DNA from: Sporosarcina sp. BP05
Lineage (GTDB): Bacteria > Bacillota > Bacilli > Bacillales_A > Planococcaceae
Direction: 5' to 3'
Assembly: GCF_014282005.1 (NCBI RefSeq)
Contig: NZ_JACFTD010000002.1
Coordinates: 372,001-436,000 of the forward strand
DNA length: 64,000 nucleotides
Below, one piece after another: positions 1 through 7,965 of the stretch. Both the position numbers and the translations under genes were made by a program. The notes beneath the pieces were generated by a model. The model saw only the letters and a list, made by a program, of their open reading frames with translations. It ran no database searches and was not told the origin of the DNA. The first letter of the stretch is position 1, and every line of letters begins with the position of its first letter.

Positions 1-10
1 AATAATTTAT

Positions 11-18
11 GCCGAAAT
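11..18 (+). promoter_or_regulatory. Possible SigD -10 element before flgM
   Basis: The octamer GCCGAAAT differs at one position from the SigD -10 consensus GCCGATAT and lies about 55 bases before flgM. Its -35 partner would fall outside the window, so the promoter cannot be confirmed. In Bacillus subtilis flgM does have its own SigD promoter. Confidence 0.4.
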
Positions 19-72
19 AAAGAATAGAGCATAACTTAGTGCATAAGCTACTAACGAAAGGAGCGAGATCAA

Positions 73-336
73 ATGAAAATCCAAAAAATTAATGTACCTG
101 CCATTAATCCATACAAGGCAAACCAGGTAAAAGCGGAAAAGTCCGAACAGCAAGCAAAAATGAAAACCGACAAACTCGAAATTTCATCTGAAGCAAAAAA
201 GCTTTCGGAAACTTCCACATTTACAGCGGGGCGTAATGAGCGTGTCCAAGAATTAAAAGCGCAAGTCCAAGCTGGAACGTACGAAGTCAATCCCGAACAG
301 CTCGCCTCCAACTTGGTGAAATATTTCAAACCGTAA
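73..336 (+). CDS. flgM: Anti-sigma-D factor FlgM
   Basis: This 87-residue protein has the expected size for FlgM, which binds SigD in the cytoplasm and holds back late flagellar genes until the hook is complete. The N-terminal half is polar and probably unstructured. From about residue 35 it carries the DKLEISSEAKKL signature, then the C-terminal helices with RVQELKAQVQ and a YEVNP turn, which form the sigma-binding part. It is preceded by AAAGGAG at good spacing. It heads the late flagellar cluster and is followed by flgN, as in B. subtilis. Confidence 0.93.
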   Translation: MKIQKINVPAINPYKANQVKAEKSEQQAKMKTDKLEISSEAKKLSETSTFTAGRNERVQELKAQVQAGTYEVNPEQLASNLVKYFKP

Positions 337-381
337 ATACTGACTTTAGATTATGAACAAATGAATACCTATATAAACAGA

Positions 382-475
382 GCGAAGGCGCCTTACAAGG
401 GGTCGCCGAAGCCCTAAGACTAGCGGCGAAGCTGCCTGGCTTAGGGCGGGAGGCATCCCCTAGCGCCGCAGCGAA
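382..475. repeat. GC-rich nested palindrome between flgM and flgN
   Basis: A GC-rich block in an otherwise AT-richer gap folds as a nested hairpin: GGCGC (387-391) with GCGCC (463-467), GGGG (399-402) with CCCC (457-460), and GCCCTAAG (411-418) with CTTAGGGC (440-447). It has no T-run and so is not a typical terminator. It resembles a dispersed intergenic palindrome (REP-like) or a structured RNA. Only one copy is present in this window. Confidence 0.5.
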
Positions 476-528
476 TTCATTGGGATTCCCTAATTCAATC
501 TATATACTTATGAAAGTAGGAAGAAAAC

Positions 529-1026
529 ATGTCTATCACAACCATCCTGACGTCACTTAACAACCTGGAAAAACTTCATAGAAGCCTGCTCCGGATTGCG
601 TACGACAAGACGGCAGTTATCAAAAACGGGGACATGGAAGGACTCGACCAACTGTTGAAAGACGAGCAATCCCATTTGGCTGCAATCATCCAAATGGACG
701 GTCTCAGACAACGGGATGTGGCGCAGTATTTGGCTGATCAAGGACGATCAGCATCACTCAATCCAACCGTCACCGACTTGCTCGACGTCGTACCGGAAGC
801 GGACAAGACAAGCCTTGAGGAGGCGAGGGACCGTCTCCTGCATGCAATTCACGACTTGAAATGGCAAAATGATCTGAACCAAAAGCTGACCTACCAGTCT
901 CTTCAGTTCGTGAATTTGTCGCTGGACATCGTAAGACCGCGTCCGGAATCAACCAACTATTCAAAAACAGAAATCAACGGAAATAAAGTATCTAACAAAC
1001 AGCCATCTTTTGATACAAATGCCTGA
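529..1026 (+). CDS. flgN: Flagellar hook-filament junction chaperone FlgN
   Basis: The 165-residue, mostly helical protein lies between flgM and flgK, the position of FlgN (YvyG) in bacilli. FlgN is the export chaperone that keeps FlgK and FlgL unpolymerised in the cytoplasm and hands them to the flagellar export gate. The start is like other FlgN proteins: a helical N-terminus ending in an IKNGDMEGLDQLLKDEQ stretch that begins the long coiled region. An AGGAAG ribosome site lies before the ATG. Sequence conservation in this family is low, so the call rests partly on gene order. Confidence 0.85.
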   Translation: MSITTILTSLNNLEKLHRSLLRIAYDKTAVIKNGDMEGLDQLLKDEQSHLAAIIQMDGLRQRDVAQYLADQGRSASLNPTVTDLLDVVPEADKTSLEEARDRLLHAIHDLKWQNDLNQKLTYQSLQFVNLSLDIVRPRPESTNYSKTEINGNKVSNKQPSFDTNA

Positions 1027-1038
1027 GGGGGTAAACTA

Positions 1039-2568
1039 ATGTCTACATTTATGGGATTAGAAACAAGCAGACGCGGTCTGTTCACACAGCAATCCGCTCT
1101 TTATACAACAGGGCACAACATCAGTAACGCCAACACACTCGGCTACTCACGTCAGCGTGTGAATATGGAAGCAACAGCAGGATTTCCAGGCGTCGGTCTG
1201 AACGCTGGTACAATGACAGGATTCCTCGGGACAGGTGTTCAAGCGGGCTCCATCCAACGCGTTCGTGACGGTTTCGTTGATGATCAATTCAGACAGGAAT
1301 CCAACAAACTTGGCTACTGGGATACTCAAACAAAAGCGATAGCTCAAATGGAAGACGTCTTAAATGAACCATCTGCCTATGGGCTTCAGAAATCACTCAG
1401 TGAATTTTGGCAGTCGCTGCAGGACCTTGCCGTCAACCCTGAAAACGGTGGTGCTCGTGCGGTTGTCGTACAGCGCGGTCAGGCAGTTGCCGATTCGTTC
1501 AATTACATGCACAAATCATTGACGGAGATCCAGACGAACATTGGCAATGAAATCGATGTAACGACAGGTCAAGTCAACTCCATCCTAAAACAGATTTCAG
1601 AGCTCAACGCACAAATTAAACAAGTCGAGCCAAACGGCTACTTACCGAATGATTTGTACGATGCCCGAGATATGCTACTGGATGAATTGTCCGGCTACTT
1701 TCCGATTGAAACGAGCTATGAAAAATCAGGTGGACGGGCATCGGCGGTTGCTGAAGGCTCTATAACGGTGTCGTTGAAATTGAAAGATGGAACGAAAGTG
1801 ACATTAGTAGAAGGCAACAAAAGTGCAACGCTAGAAACAAACCCAAAATCACTTGTTGCAACTGATAAAAGCAATACACTGATAACTGGAATGACGATTA
1901 ACCCGGTTGACGGTGGAACAGCCATCCCATATGGTCATGAAGAGTTTTTAGATTCCGGAAAATTGAAGTCATTGATGAATGCATATGGCACGGAAGACGT
2001 CAAAGGCATGTACCCTGAAATGTTTGCGAAATTAAACAAAATGGCAGCAGCCTTCGGCGATCAAATGAATATCGCCCATCAAAGTGGAACTGATATCAAC
2101 GGTGACAAGGGAGGCAATTTCTTTGATACAAAAGGTCCTGGTCCATTTACAGCGGGGAATATTTCTGTGTCTGAAGCACTTGCAAAAGATCCCAGCTTAC
2201 TAGCCGCATCAAGTTCCGAACCAGGCGAGAAAGAAGTAGGGAACGGAAAAAACGCTAAAAAACTTGGCGATGTTCTATTTGCGAAAGTAGATGACCTTGA
2301 AGGTTCGACAATCCAAACCTATTTCCAAAGCATAATAGGACAACTCGGCGTCGACGGCAAACAAGCCGATCGAATGGCATTCAACTCGGCAACACTACTT
2401 GGTGCCGTCGCAAACAGACGAGACTCCATCAGTTCAGTATCACTAGACGAAGAAATGACAGACATGATCAGATTCCAACAAGCCTACAACGCATCCGCAC
2501 GCATGATTACCGTCGTCGACGAAACCCTCGACAAAATCATCAACGGCATGGGCAGAGTCGGAATGTAA
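1039..2568 (+). CDS. flgK: Flagellar hook-associated protein 1 FlgK
   Basis: FlgK forms the first junction layer between hook and filament outside the cell. The 509-residue protein has the conserved N-terminal D0 helix (LETSRRGLFTQQSAL, then HNISNANTLGYSRQRV) and the matching C-terminal helix (DEEMTDMIRFQQAYNASARM, ending in a DKIINGMG turn). These are the paired terminal coiled coils of rod, hook and junction proteins. The start follows GAGGGGG closely, 12 bases after flgN, so the genes are probably translated from one transcript. Length is normal for the family. Confidence 0.97.
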   Translation: MSTFMGLETSRRGLFTQQSALYTTGHNISNANTLGYSRQRVNMEATAGFPGVGLNAGTMTGFLGTGVQAGSIQRVRDGFVDDQFRQESNKLGYWDTQTKAIAQMEDVLNEPSAYGLQKSLSEFWQSLQDLAVNPENGGARAVVVQRGQAVADSFNYMHKSLTEIQTNIGNEIDVTTGQVNSILKQISELNAQIKQVEPNGYLPNDLYDARDMLLDELSGYFPIETSYEKSGGRASAVAEGSITVSLKLKDGTKVTLVEGNKSATLETNPKSLVATDKSNTLITGMTINPVDGGTAIPYGHEEFLDSGKLKSLMNAYGTEDVKGMYPEMFAKLNKMAAAFGDQMNIAHQSGTDINGDKGGNFFDTKGPGPFTAGNISVSEALAKDPSLLAASSSEPGEKEVGNGKNAKKLGDVLFAKVDDLEGSTIQTYFQSIIGQLGVDGKQADRMAFNSATLLGAVANRRDSISSVSLDEEMTDMIRFQQAYNASARMITVVDETLDKIINGMGRVGM

Positions 2569-2586
2569 GAAAGGAGCAAAATCTAA

Positions 2587-3483
2587 ATGCGCGTGACACA
2601 ATCAATGCTTTCTAGTAATATGCTCAGGAACTTATCTACGAGTTACAATAATATGGGCAAAGTACAGGAGCAAATTAATACAGGCAAAAAAGTCAATCGA
2701 CCGTCAGACGATCCCGTTGTCGCTATGAAAGGCATGGGCTACCGTATGCAAGTTGACAAAGTCGCTCAATACCAGCGTAATTTAGGAGAAGTGAACAACT
2801 ACCTTGATAGCTCAGATGACGCGCTAGATAAAGTCGGTTCAGCACTACACCGTGTGAAAGATCTCATGACGAATGCGCCCAATGGAACTCTTACACAGGA
2901 AGATAGAGAGGCAATTCTTTCAGAGGTTAAACAGTTGCGGGCGCAAGTTCAAGATTTAGCGAACACAAAAGTCGGGGATAAATATATCTTCAGTGGAACA
3001 AAAACAGACTCACCCCTCCATGGTGTTCATGCACCATCAACTGAGGAAGGGTATCCTATTGCGGATAATGCTTTTAGTAAATCAGTAGACATAGAAGTAT
3101 TTGACGGCGTCACACTAAATGTAAATACGGATGTAGTAGACATGTTCAAAGAAATCGACAAAATGTTTGGCGACATCGAAAATGCAATTGAGGTTACAAA
3201 GGAATCATCAGAACTTGGTCGGTTCATCGGTGAATCCCAAAATAATATGGATGTCGTTCTAACAAAACGTGCCGACATCGGCGCACGCCAAAATCGTGTC
3301 GAAATGATGAGTAACCGCTTAGAGTCCCAAGAAGCAGCTGCAAAAAAACAAATGAGTGAAAACGAAGACATTGACTACGAAAAAGCCATCACCGATATGC
3401 TGACACTTGAGTCCATCCACCGTGCAGCACTTTCAGTTGGTTCACGTATTATCCAACCATCACTTGTAGACTTTTTACGTTAA
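2587..3483 (+). CDS. flgL: Flagellar hook-associated protein 3 FlgL
   Basis: FlgL forms the second junction layer next to flagellin. The 298-residue protein starts with a flagellin-like N-terminal helix (MRVTQSMLSSNMLRNL, later GKKVNRPSDDPV) and ends with a matching helix. The central domain is short, as usual for FlgL. It lies 18 bases after flgK with GAAAGGAG before the start and is closed by a strong terminator-like hairpin. FlgN, encoded upstream, is its export chaperone. Confidence 0.96.
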   Translation: MRVTQSMLSSNMLRNLSTSYNNMGKVQEQINTGKKVNRPSDDPVVAMKGMGYRMQVDKVAQYQRNLGEVNNYLDSSDDALDKVGSALHRVKDLMTNAPNGTLTQEDREAILSEVKQLRAQVQDLANTKVGDKYIFSGTKTDSPLHGVHAPSTEEGYPIADNAFSKSVDIEVFDGVTLNVNTDVVDMFKEIDKMFGDIENAIEVTKESSELGRFIGESQNNMDVVLTKRADIGARQNRVEMMSNRLESQEAAAKKQMSENEDIDYEKAITDMLTLESIHRAALSVGSRIIQPSLVDFLR

Positions 3484-3503
3484 GTACACCCAATACAAAT
3501 CCC

Positions 3504-3539
3504 AGAAAGCGTTTGGACAACCTCCAAACGCTTTCTTTA
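3504..3539 (+). terminator. Hairpin after flgL
   Basis: A perfect 14-base-pair stem (3504-3517 with 3523-3536) and five-base loop are followed by a short T-rich run. It could end the flgL transcript, but the next gene starts at once, so it may only reduce read-through. Confidence 0.75.
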
Positions 3540-3552
3540 GAAGGTGACAACA

Positions 3553-4107
3553 TTGAACATCCCGCAACTCCAAGTAACAACAACAAAAGCCCAACTAGGT
3601 CTAACAACTAGGCAACCAACGCAACAAATTGAACAACCAAAAGCAACCCTGGATTTACAACAACCACAAGCAGAAATGACAATTAATACTACAAAGTCGA
3701 GACTATTCATAGACACAACACAAGCCCGTGCCGACATGGACTTAAAAAGTGCCGCCCAACGTACAGAAGAAGTCGCCCAGTATGCCCGTTCTGAAGTCTC
3801 TAATGGAATCGCTCGCCGTGCTGAAGACGGCAATGAACTGATGAAGATTGAAAACGGGGGGAGTCCAAATGCATCATTTGCCGAAAGAGCGTTTAGACAA
3901 CCCTATAGTAGTCTAAACCTCAAATTCATCCCGTCCTATGGCAGCGTCAAAGTTTCTTTTGAACCCGGTAGTGTCGATATTCGGGTAGATCCTCAAAAAG
4001 TGATTAATAACAGTAAAGCGAACAAACCAATGCATACATACACACCTGGAAAAGTAACAACAGAGTTACTTCAAAAACCATCCATCCAGATTGATTGGAA
4101 AGTTTAA
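3553..4107 (+). CDS. DUF6470 family protein (YviE-like)
   Basis: This protein of about 184 residues fits the YviE position between flgL and fliW in bacilli. It has a repetitive N-terminus rich in Q, T and P with a repeating LDLQQPQAEM-like pattern, then a helical and a beta-rich C-terminal part. I chose the TTG at 3553, because AGAAGGTG lies at correct spacing before it; a GTG at 3544 overlaps that site. No catalytic motif is visible. Its role is unknown, and its constant place in the flagellar operon suggests a motility-linked function. Confidence 0.75.
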   Translation: MNIPQLQVTTTKAQLGLTTRQPTQQIEQPKATLDLQQPQAEMTINTTKSRLFIDTTQARADMDLKSAAQRTEEVAQYARSEVSNGIARRAEDGNELMKIENGGSPNASFAERAFRQPYSSLNLKFIPSYGSVKVSFEPGSVDIRVDPQKVINNSKANKPMHTYTPGKVTTELLQKPSIQIDWKV

Positions 4108-4142
4108 GTAGCACCTGGCAACCTATAAAGGAGGAAAAATAT

Positions 4143-4586
4143 ATGAAAATCCAATCCACGATCTTAGGAGAAGTAGAAGCATCAGAATCCGAAATCCTTA
4201 CTTTTGACAGTGGGTTACCAGGATTCGAAAATGAAAAAAACTTCATATTACTTTCTATAGAAGGAAATGAAGTCTATCAGATTCTCCAGTCCACAAATTC
4301 AAAAGAAGTAGGTTTTGTAACAGCCAATCCCTATTTATTCATCAGTGACTATACGTTCGACTTGGATGCATCAACCTTAGAAGCCCTCAACATAGATTCA
4401 GAAGAGGATATTATTGTACTAACAATTGTTACAGTCAAAGAACCTTTCAATGCCTCAACAGTAAATTTAAAAGCACCTGTCATCATCAACACAAAATCCA
4501 AAAAAGCAAAACAATGCATTCTAGAAAAATCGGATTATCCAATTAGATACTCCATTGCCGCACAGATGCAGAAAGATAAGGGGTGA
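4143..4586 (+). CDS. fliW: Flagellar assembly factor FliW
   Basis: FliW is a small beta-barrel protein that binds CsrA and flagellin. When flagellin accumulates, FliW is sequestered and CsrA is freed to block hag translation. The 147-residue protein starts at the ATG after AAAGGAGG and shows the family pattern near its start ([13 protein letters not shown], then [13 protein letters not shown]). An upstream in-frame extension is not supported. It is followed at once by csrA and then hag, the full partner-switch set. Confidence 0.95.
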   Translation: MKIQSTILGEVEASESEILTFDSGLPGFENEKNFILLSIEGNEVYQILQSTNSKEVGFVTANPYLFISDYTFDLDASTLEALNIDSEEDIIVLTIVTVKEPFNASTVNLKAPVIINTKSKKAKQCILEKSDYPIRYSIAAQMQKDKG

Positions 4587-4590
4587 GGGA

Positions 4591-4812
4591 ATGCTCGTAT
4601 TATCTCGGAAAAAAGGTGAATCTATTTGGCTGGGCGATCAAATCGAAATTTCCATCAGTGAAATAAAAGGCGACCAAGTCCGAATTGCCATCAATGCACC
4701 CAAAAACGTCACTATTTTACGTGGAGAATTAATAAGAGAAGTGTCGGAGTCGAATACAGAAGCAGTTAAAATAGACAGTTTTATGGATTATCTTAAAAAC
4801 GAAACAAAATAA
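4591..4812 (+). CDS. csrA: Carbon storage / translational regulator CsrA
   Basis: This 73-residue protein is a standard Csr[13 protein letters not shown] at the start, VRIAINAP in the middle and a [10 protein letters not shown] helix. It works as a homodimer that binds GGA motifs in mRNA leaders, here most likely the hag leader downstream. The start is the ATG four bases after the fliW stop; the ribosome site GGGGTGAGGG overlaps the end of fliW, so the two are probably coupled. Confidence 0.96.
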   Translation: MLVLSRKKGESIWLGDQIEISISEIKGDQVRIAINAPKNVTILRGELIREVSESNTEAVKIDSFMDYLKNETK

Positions 4813-4822
4813 GTTGAAGCCC

Positions 4823-5006
4823 GGGTGCCAGTTACCGGCTCCATTCACGATCCAAAAGGAAGGTGTTCTAAGTTCGTCACATCCAAAGGTGCCTTAATTT
4901 CTGCAAAGAACACAGAAATACGGCAAACCGAATCCATCGCAGTTCGATTGGTAACGAATGCATGACCAACATGCTGTTGGTCTAATTGTGGCGGCAACTG
5001 GCACCC
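4823..5006. repeat. Element with 11-bp terminal inverted repeats (GGGTGCCAGTT family)
   Basis: An exact inverted repeat, GGGTGCCAGTT at 4823-4833 and AACTGGCACCC at 4996-5006, encloses about 160 bases without a gene. The same kind of termini recur near 16927 and 20884, so this looks like a small non-autonomous repeat family (MITE-like). It fills most of the csrA-hag gap, just before the SigD promoter. Confidence 0.55.
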
Positions 5007-5031
5007 ATTTTTAAAAAATAAACATTTCTAT

Positions 5032-5058
5032 TAAACATTCTAAAAGACAATCCGATAA
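5032..5058 (+). promoter_or_regulatory. SigD promoter of hag
   Basis: TAAA (5032-5035), a spacer of exactly 15 bases and TCCGATAA (5051-5058) match the SigD consensus TAAA-N15-GCCGATAT with two mismatches in the -10 box. It lies about 108 bases before the hag start, which leaves a long leader for CsrA control. Confidence 0.85.
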
Positions 5059-5068
5059 TAGTATTGTA

Positions 5069-5162
5069 GCGAGGAAAACGGGGTCCGGCCGGCTCGGTAT
5101 CCTCGTTGCAAAAAAAAATGTGCTCACAAGGACGTTAGCAACATACATTCAAGGAGGAAATT
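5069..5162 (+). promoter_or_regulatory. hag leader hairpin and probable CsrA target
   Basis: The leader contains a hairpin (GCGAGGA 5069-5075 with TCCTCGT 5100-5106) with a GGCC-rich centre and, before the start codon, the ribosome site CAAGGAGG. Both parts contain GGA motifs of the type CsrA binds. Control by CsrA is inferred from the known B. subtilis circuit and the neighbouring csrA and fliW. Confidence 0.55.
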
Positions 5163-5165
5163 ATA

Positions 5166-6662
5166 ATGAGAATTAATCACAACATTGCAGCACTTAACAC
5201 ACATCGTCAGTTGAACAGTGCAACTACTAACCAATCAAAATCTATGGAGAAATTAGCTTCAGGTCTTCGCATTAACAAAGCAGGGGACGACGCAGCTGGT
5301 CTTGCAATTTCTGAGAAAATGCGTGGGCAGATTCGTGGATTGGATCAAGCTTCTAAAAACTCACAAGATGGAATCTCTATGATTGCAACTGCTGAAGGAG
5401 CACTTAACGAGACACATGATATTCTTCAACGTATGCGTGAATTAGCAGTTCAATCAGGAAATGATACAAATACTAATGATGATCGTAAGCAAATTCAAGC
5501 AGAAGTTGACCAATTAGCTAAAGAAATTACACGTATTTCAGGTACTACTGAGTTTAATACGCAGAACCTTCTTGCAGGTGGATTGAATAATACGTTTCAA
5601 ATAGGTGCAAACAAAGGTCAAAATATGAGTGTTTCCATCAATGCGATGGATGCAAAATCACTTGGAGTTTCAAGAGACACTACAGCAGCATCCATGACTT
5701 CAACTAACACAGCAGCACTTTCTGGAGTTAGTGATGCGGGAGAAGGATTAACAAATGCACAATATAGCGTTAAAGTTACTACATCTGCTGCTGCACTAAC
5801 TGGACTATCAGGCAGTGATGCTAGTGTTAAGTCTAATGGCTCAGGGTCAGAGCTGACAGTTGGCGGTACCTACACTGGCAGAGATGATGTAGCTAGCTTA
5901 GTCGTAAAAGCTACAGGTGTTGATAGTAATGATTTTGTTAACAAAGTTCAATATTCTTTAGACGGTGGAGTAAACTGGAATGAAGCCGATATAAGTGTTA
6001 CAGGTAGTGGCGCTTCGACACTTACAGGAACTGGGCTTACTATTGCACTAGATGGATCAACAACAAATGCTGTGGGTGATACATGGACTTTCGGAGCAAC
6101 TGCTTCTAAGGCGACTGCTCAACTTGCGGATGCAGCGGGAACTACAAATATTGGTTCAGCTGTGACAATTAAAAATGACCAAACAAGTGCTACAATAGGT
6201 AATTCAAGCACTGACGCAACAGCAAAAATCAGTTTCAATTTTGCAGCTTTGACAGCATCGACTGGAGCGAATACAAAATTCGATCTTGCTAGTGTAGGTT
6301 CTAACGCTGCTACATTTAATACTGATGGAACTGTCGCTACAGAAGCAAGCGCTGCTGGCGGTATTAATGTTAGCACTCAATCAAAGGCAAATAGTGCAAT
6401 TGAAACAATAAATAAGGCAATTACAACTGTTTCTACAGAGCGTTCTAAACTTGGAGCCGTTCAAAACCGTTTAGAGCACACAATCAACAACTTAAACACA
6501 TCTTCTGAAAACCTAACTGCTGCGGAATCACGTGTCCGTGACGTTGATATGGCGAAAGAAATGATGGAACAAACAAAGAACTCTATCCTTTCTCAAGCAG
6601 CACAAGCAATGTTGGCTCAATCTAATCAAATGCCTCAAGGTGTCTTACAACTTTTGAGATAA
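5166..6662 (+). CDS. hag: Flagellin
   Basis: The 498-residue filament protein has the conserved N-terminal D0/D1 helices (MRINHNIAALNT, RINKAGDDAAGLAISEKMRGQIRGL) and the C-terminal pair (LGAVQNRLEHTINNL, then ESRVRDVDMAKEMMEQ, ending QGVLQLLR). Between about residues 175 and 415 is a long Ala/Thr/Ser-rich variable domain, which makes it larger than B. subtilis Hag. The coordinates are for unspliced reading. A group I intron-like RNA begins at or just inside this end, and a second copy of the last codons lies at 7001-7041. A spliced mRNA could end there and encode almost the same tail. Confidence 0.96.
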   Translation: MRINHNIAALNTHRQLNSATTNQSKSMEKLASGLRINKAGDDAAGLAISEKMRGQIRGLDQASKNSQDGISMIATAEGALNETHDILQRMRELAVQSGNDTNTNDDRKQIQAEVDQLAKEITRISGTTEFNTQNLLAGGLNNTFQIGANKGQNMSVSINAMDAKSLGVSRDTTAASMTSTNTAALSGVSDAGEGLTNAQYSVKVTTSAAALTGLSGSDASVKSNGSGSELTVGGTYTGRDDVASLVVKATGVDSNDFVNKVQYSLDGGVNWNEADISVTGSGASTLTGTGLTIALDGSTTNAVGDTWTFGATASKATAQLADAAGTTNIGSAVTIKNDQTSATIGNSSTDATAKISFNFAALTASTGANTKFDLASVGSNAATFNTDGTVATEASAAGGINVSTQSKANSAIETINKAITTVSTERSKLGAVQNRLEHTINNLNTSSENLTAAESRVRDVDMAKEMMEQTKNSILSQAAQAMLAQSNQMPQGVLQLLR

Positions 6663-7020
6663 TGATTCGAAGGGCGTCTTATCTGGTAACGGATAATAGC
6701 ACAACTGGGTGAATTGCTGGAACTTCCTAAAGCCTCATCAACCACAACGTATCTGGAAACGGTCAGCGTGATGGTCTGAAAATGATGAGGATGAAACAAT
6801 GGACAATCAGCAGCCAAGCTCCTGTGAGGAAACTCTGGAGAAGGTTCAACGACTAGGATACACCGTCTAAGGCTTCACGGCTATGACGATGAAATCCGTA
6901 GGACAAGCAACACCGTCCGAAGCGCCCAGCCCCAAACAGATCATGCTGTGGGTGAAGATATAGTCTATTCTATGATCGAAAGACATAGCGGCAAAGCAAG
7001 CCAACCAACAACCACAAGGG
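6640..7020 (+). ncRNA. Group I intron-like catalytic RNA at the 3' end of hag
   Basis: The conserved core elements appear in order: P (AATTGCTGGAA, 6712-6722), Q (AATCAGCAGCC, 6805-6815), R (GTTCAACGACTAGG, 6844-6857) and S (AAGATATAGTCT, 6955-6966). GCTG of P pairs with CAGC of Q, and GACTA of R pairs with TAGTC of S (P7). A P5 stem pairs 6733-6740 with 6783-6790; a P2 stem pairs 6679-6683 with 6692-6696. A P1 candidate pairs 6639-6645 with 6672-6678, putting U6645 opposite G6672. The exact splice sites are not settled. It has no internal endonuclease gene. The ends given are approximate. Confidence 0.85.
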
Positions 7021-7041
7021 GTTCTACAACTTCTTCGTTAA
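7001..7041 (+). other. Second copy of the flagellin C-terminal codons (probable 3' exon)
   Basis: After the intron core the sequence reads, in frame, ANQQPQGVLQLLR and a stop, the standard bacillar flagellin tail. The upstream copy at the end of the hag ORF reads SNQMPQGVLQLLR. The two copies lie 379 bases apart and differ mostly at synonymous positions. The hag terminator follows this copy, so it is probably the original gene end. Confidence 0.8.
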
Positions 7042-7049
7042 TATTTATG

Positions 7050-7088
7050 AAAATCCGGTATTCCTTAATTGGAAGACCGGATTTTTCT
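7050..7088 (+). terminator. Terminator of the hag transcript
   Basis: AAAATCCGGT (7050-7059) pairs with ACCGGATTTT (7076-7085), followed by T-rich sequence. It lies nine bases after the second flagellin end. Confidence 0.85.
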
Positions 7089-7174
7089 CTATATTTTGTA
7101 TTTTAAAGCAATCCATACAATCGACTGCTAGTCATTCGTAAGAATAGGTAAATGGTGAGTGTATTCAATGGAGG

Positions 7175-7217
7175 AAATCCTCTTGAGTCTTTCGGGACTT
7201 GAGAGGATTTTGTTTTT
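7175..7217 (+). terminator. Second terminator-like hairpin
   Basis: Fifteen-base arms (7175-7189 and 7196-7210) pair with two G-T wobbles around a TTTCGG loop, followed by a T-run. No gene lies between it and the hag terminator, so it may be left from a lost gene. Confidence 0.65.
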
Positions 7218-7278
7218 GTATCGAATCTGTTTCTATAGCTCTTTCAAGTAGATATTATTATCTTGAATACAAATAGTA

Positions 7279-7316
7279 AAGCCTTACTTCCAACAACGGA
7301 GGTAGGGCTTATTTTA
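7279..7316 (+). terminator. Hairpin just before the radC-like gene
   Basis: Thirteen-base arms (7279-7291 and 7298-7310) with two wobble pairs are followed by TATTTTAA. It directly precedes the ribosome site of the truncated radC-like gene and may serve as an attenuator or old terminator. Confidence 0.5.
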
Positions 7317-7335
7317 ATTGGAGGAGGAATCTATT

Positions 7336-7737
7336 ATGAGTAAAACGTATGAACCGAAAGTGGATCAGTTGGAATTGGTGATGGTTAAAGAGGAGAAGAA
7401 GCGTGTACCGGCCAAAAGGGTGAACATTGTTTCTCTTAAAATGATCCGTGATTCCAGTATTCTGTATCAAAATCGCCAAATTCGCTCACCACAAGATTCC
7501 TACGACATCATTCGCACATTCTTGGAAGACTCGGACAGGAAAATGTTTATTTCCATGGCACTTGATATTAAAAATCAGCCCATTAATATCCAAATGTGTC
7601 ATATAGGCTCACTTAATGCATCAATAGTGCATCCTAGAGAGGTGCTAAAAATGGTAATTATGTCTAATGTCGCATCATTGGTAGTTTTTCACAATCATCG
7701 GATTATGTTTATGTTAGACAGCTTAAAATCCATATAA
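7336..7737 (+). pseudogene. RadC-like JAB-domain protein, 5' part, cut by an insertion
   Basis: From the ATG at 7336 (GGAGGAGG upstream) the reading frame matches the short RadC-like JAB/MPN proteins found on many mobile elements: PQDSYDIIRTFLEDSDRKMF, then GSLNASIVHPREVLKMVI and VVFHNH. The zinc motif of this family is H-x-H-P-S-G. Here the frame runs H-N-H and then, after 7698, continues into unrelated residues and stops. The missing part, beginning HPSG, is found at 16802. The last 13 codons belong to the insert. The gene is therefore split, and its metalloprotease-like site is destroyed. Confidence 0.85.
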
Positions 7738-7739
7738 TA

Positions 7740-7774
7740 TTAGGTAACACCTAGAAAATTTAGGTGTTACCTAA
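7740..7774. repeat. Perfect 14-bp palindrome at the left end of the radC insert
   Basis: TTAGGTAACACCTA (7740-7753) and TAGGTGTTACCTAA (7761-7774) form a perfect inverted repeat with a seven-base centre, about 42 bases inside the left junction of the insert and just before the recombinase gene. It could be a recombinase binding site, an operator or a terminator of the cut radC transcript. Confidence 0.6.
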
Positions 7775-7790
7775 TAAAATGAGGTGCTGA

Positions 7791-7965
7791 ATGGATAAGT
7801 TGAAGCTGTTTATAAATGAAGAATATAGTAAAGTTGATTTGACATTTGAAGAAAAAAGTAAGTTTCAAGCCCAATTATTAGGTGATTGGGAAAGACAGCA
7901 ATTGGTTAAAGGTTACACAGCAGCAACAGTTGCTTTAAATTTAAGGAATATTAATGAGTGCTAAA
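7791..7965 (+). pseudogene. Start of a recombinase gene interrupted by IS30
   Basis: A small frame begins at the ATG at 7791 with GAGGTG upstream and encodes MDKLKLFINEEYSKVDLTFE and about 37 further residues, ending where the IS30 element begins. If the IS is removed, the reading can be continued past 9225 into the recombinase-like sequence there, although with stops. I take it as the N-terminal part of the tyrosine recombinase of the insert. That link is an inference from position and reading frame. Confidence 0.5.

Noticed and set aside
6642..7020. Exact splice sites of the hag intron
   Set aside because: Several pairs (for example U6621 with G7000, U6641 with G7020, U6645 with G7021) keep the flagellin frame, but no candidate meets every P1 requirement together with a natural protein end, so I do not claim one.
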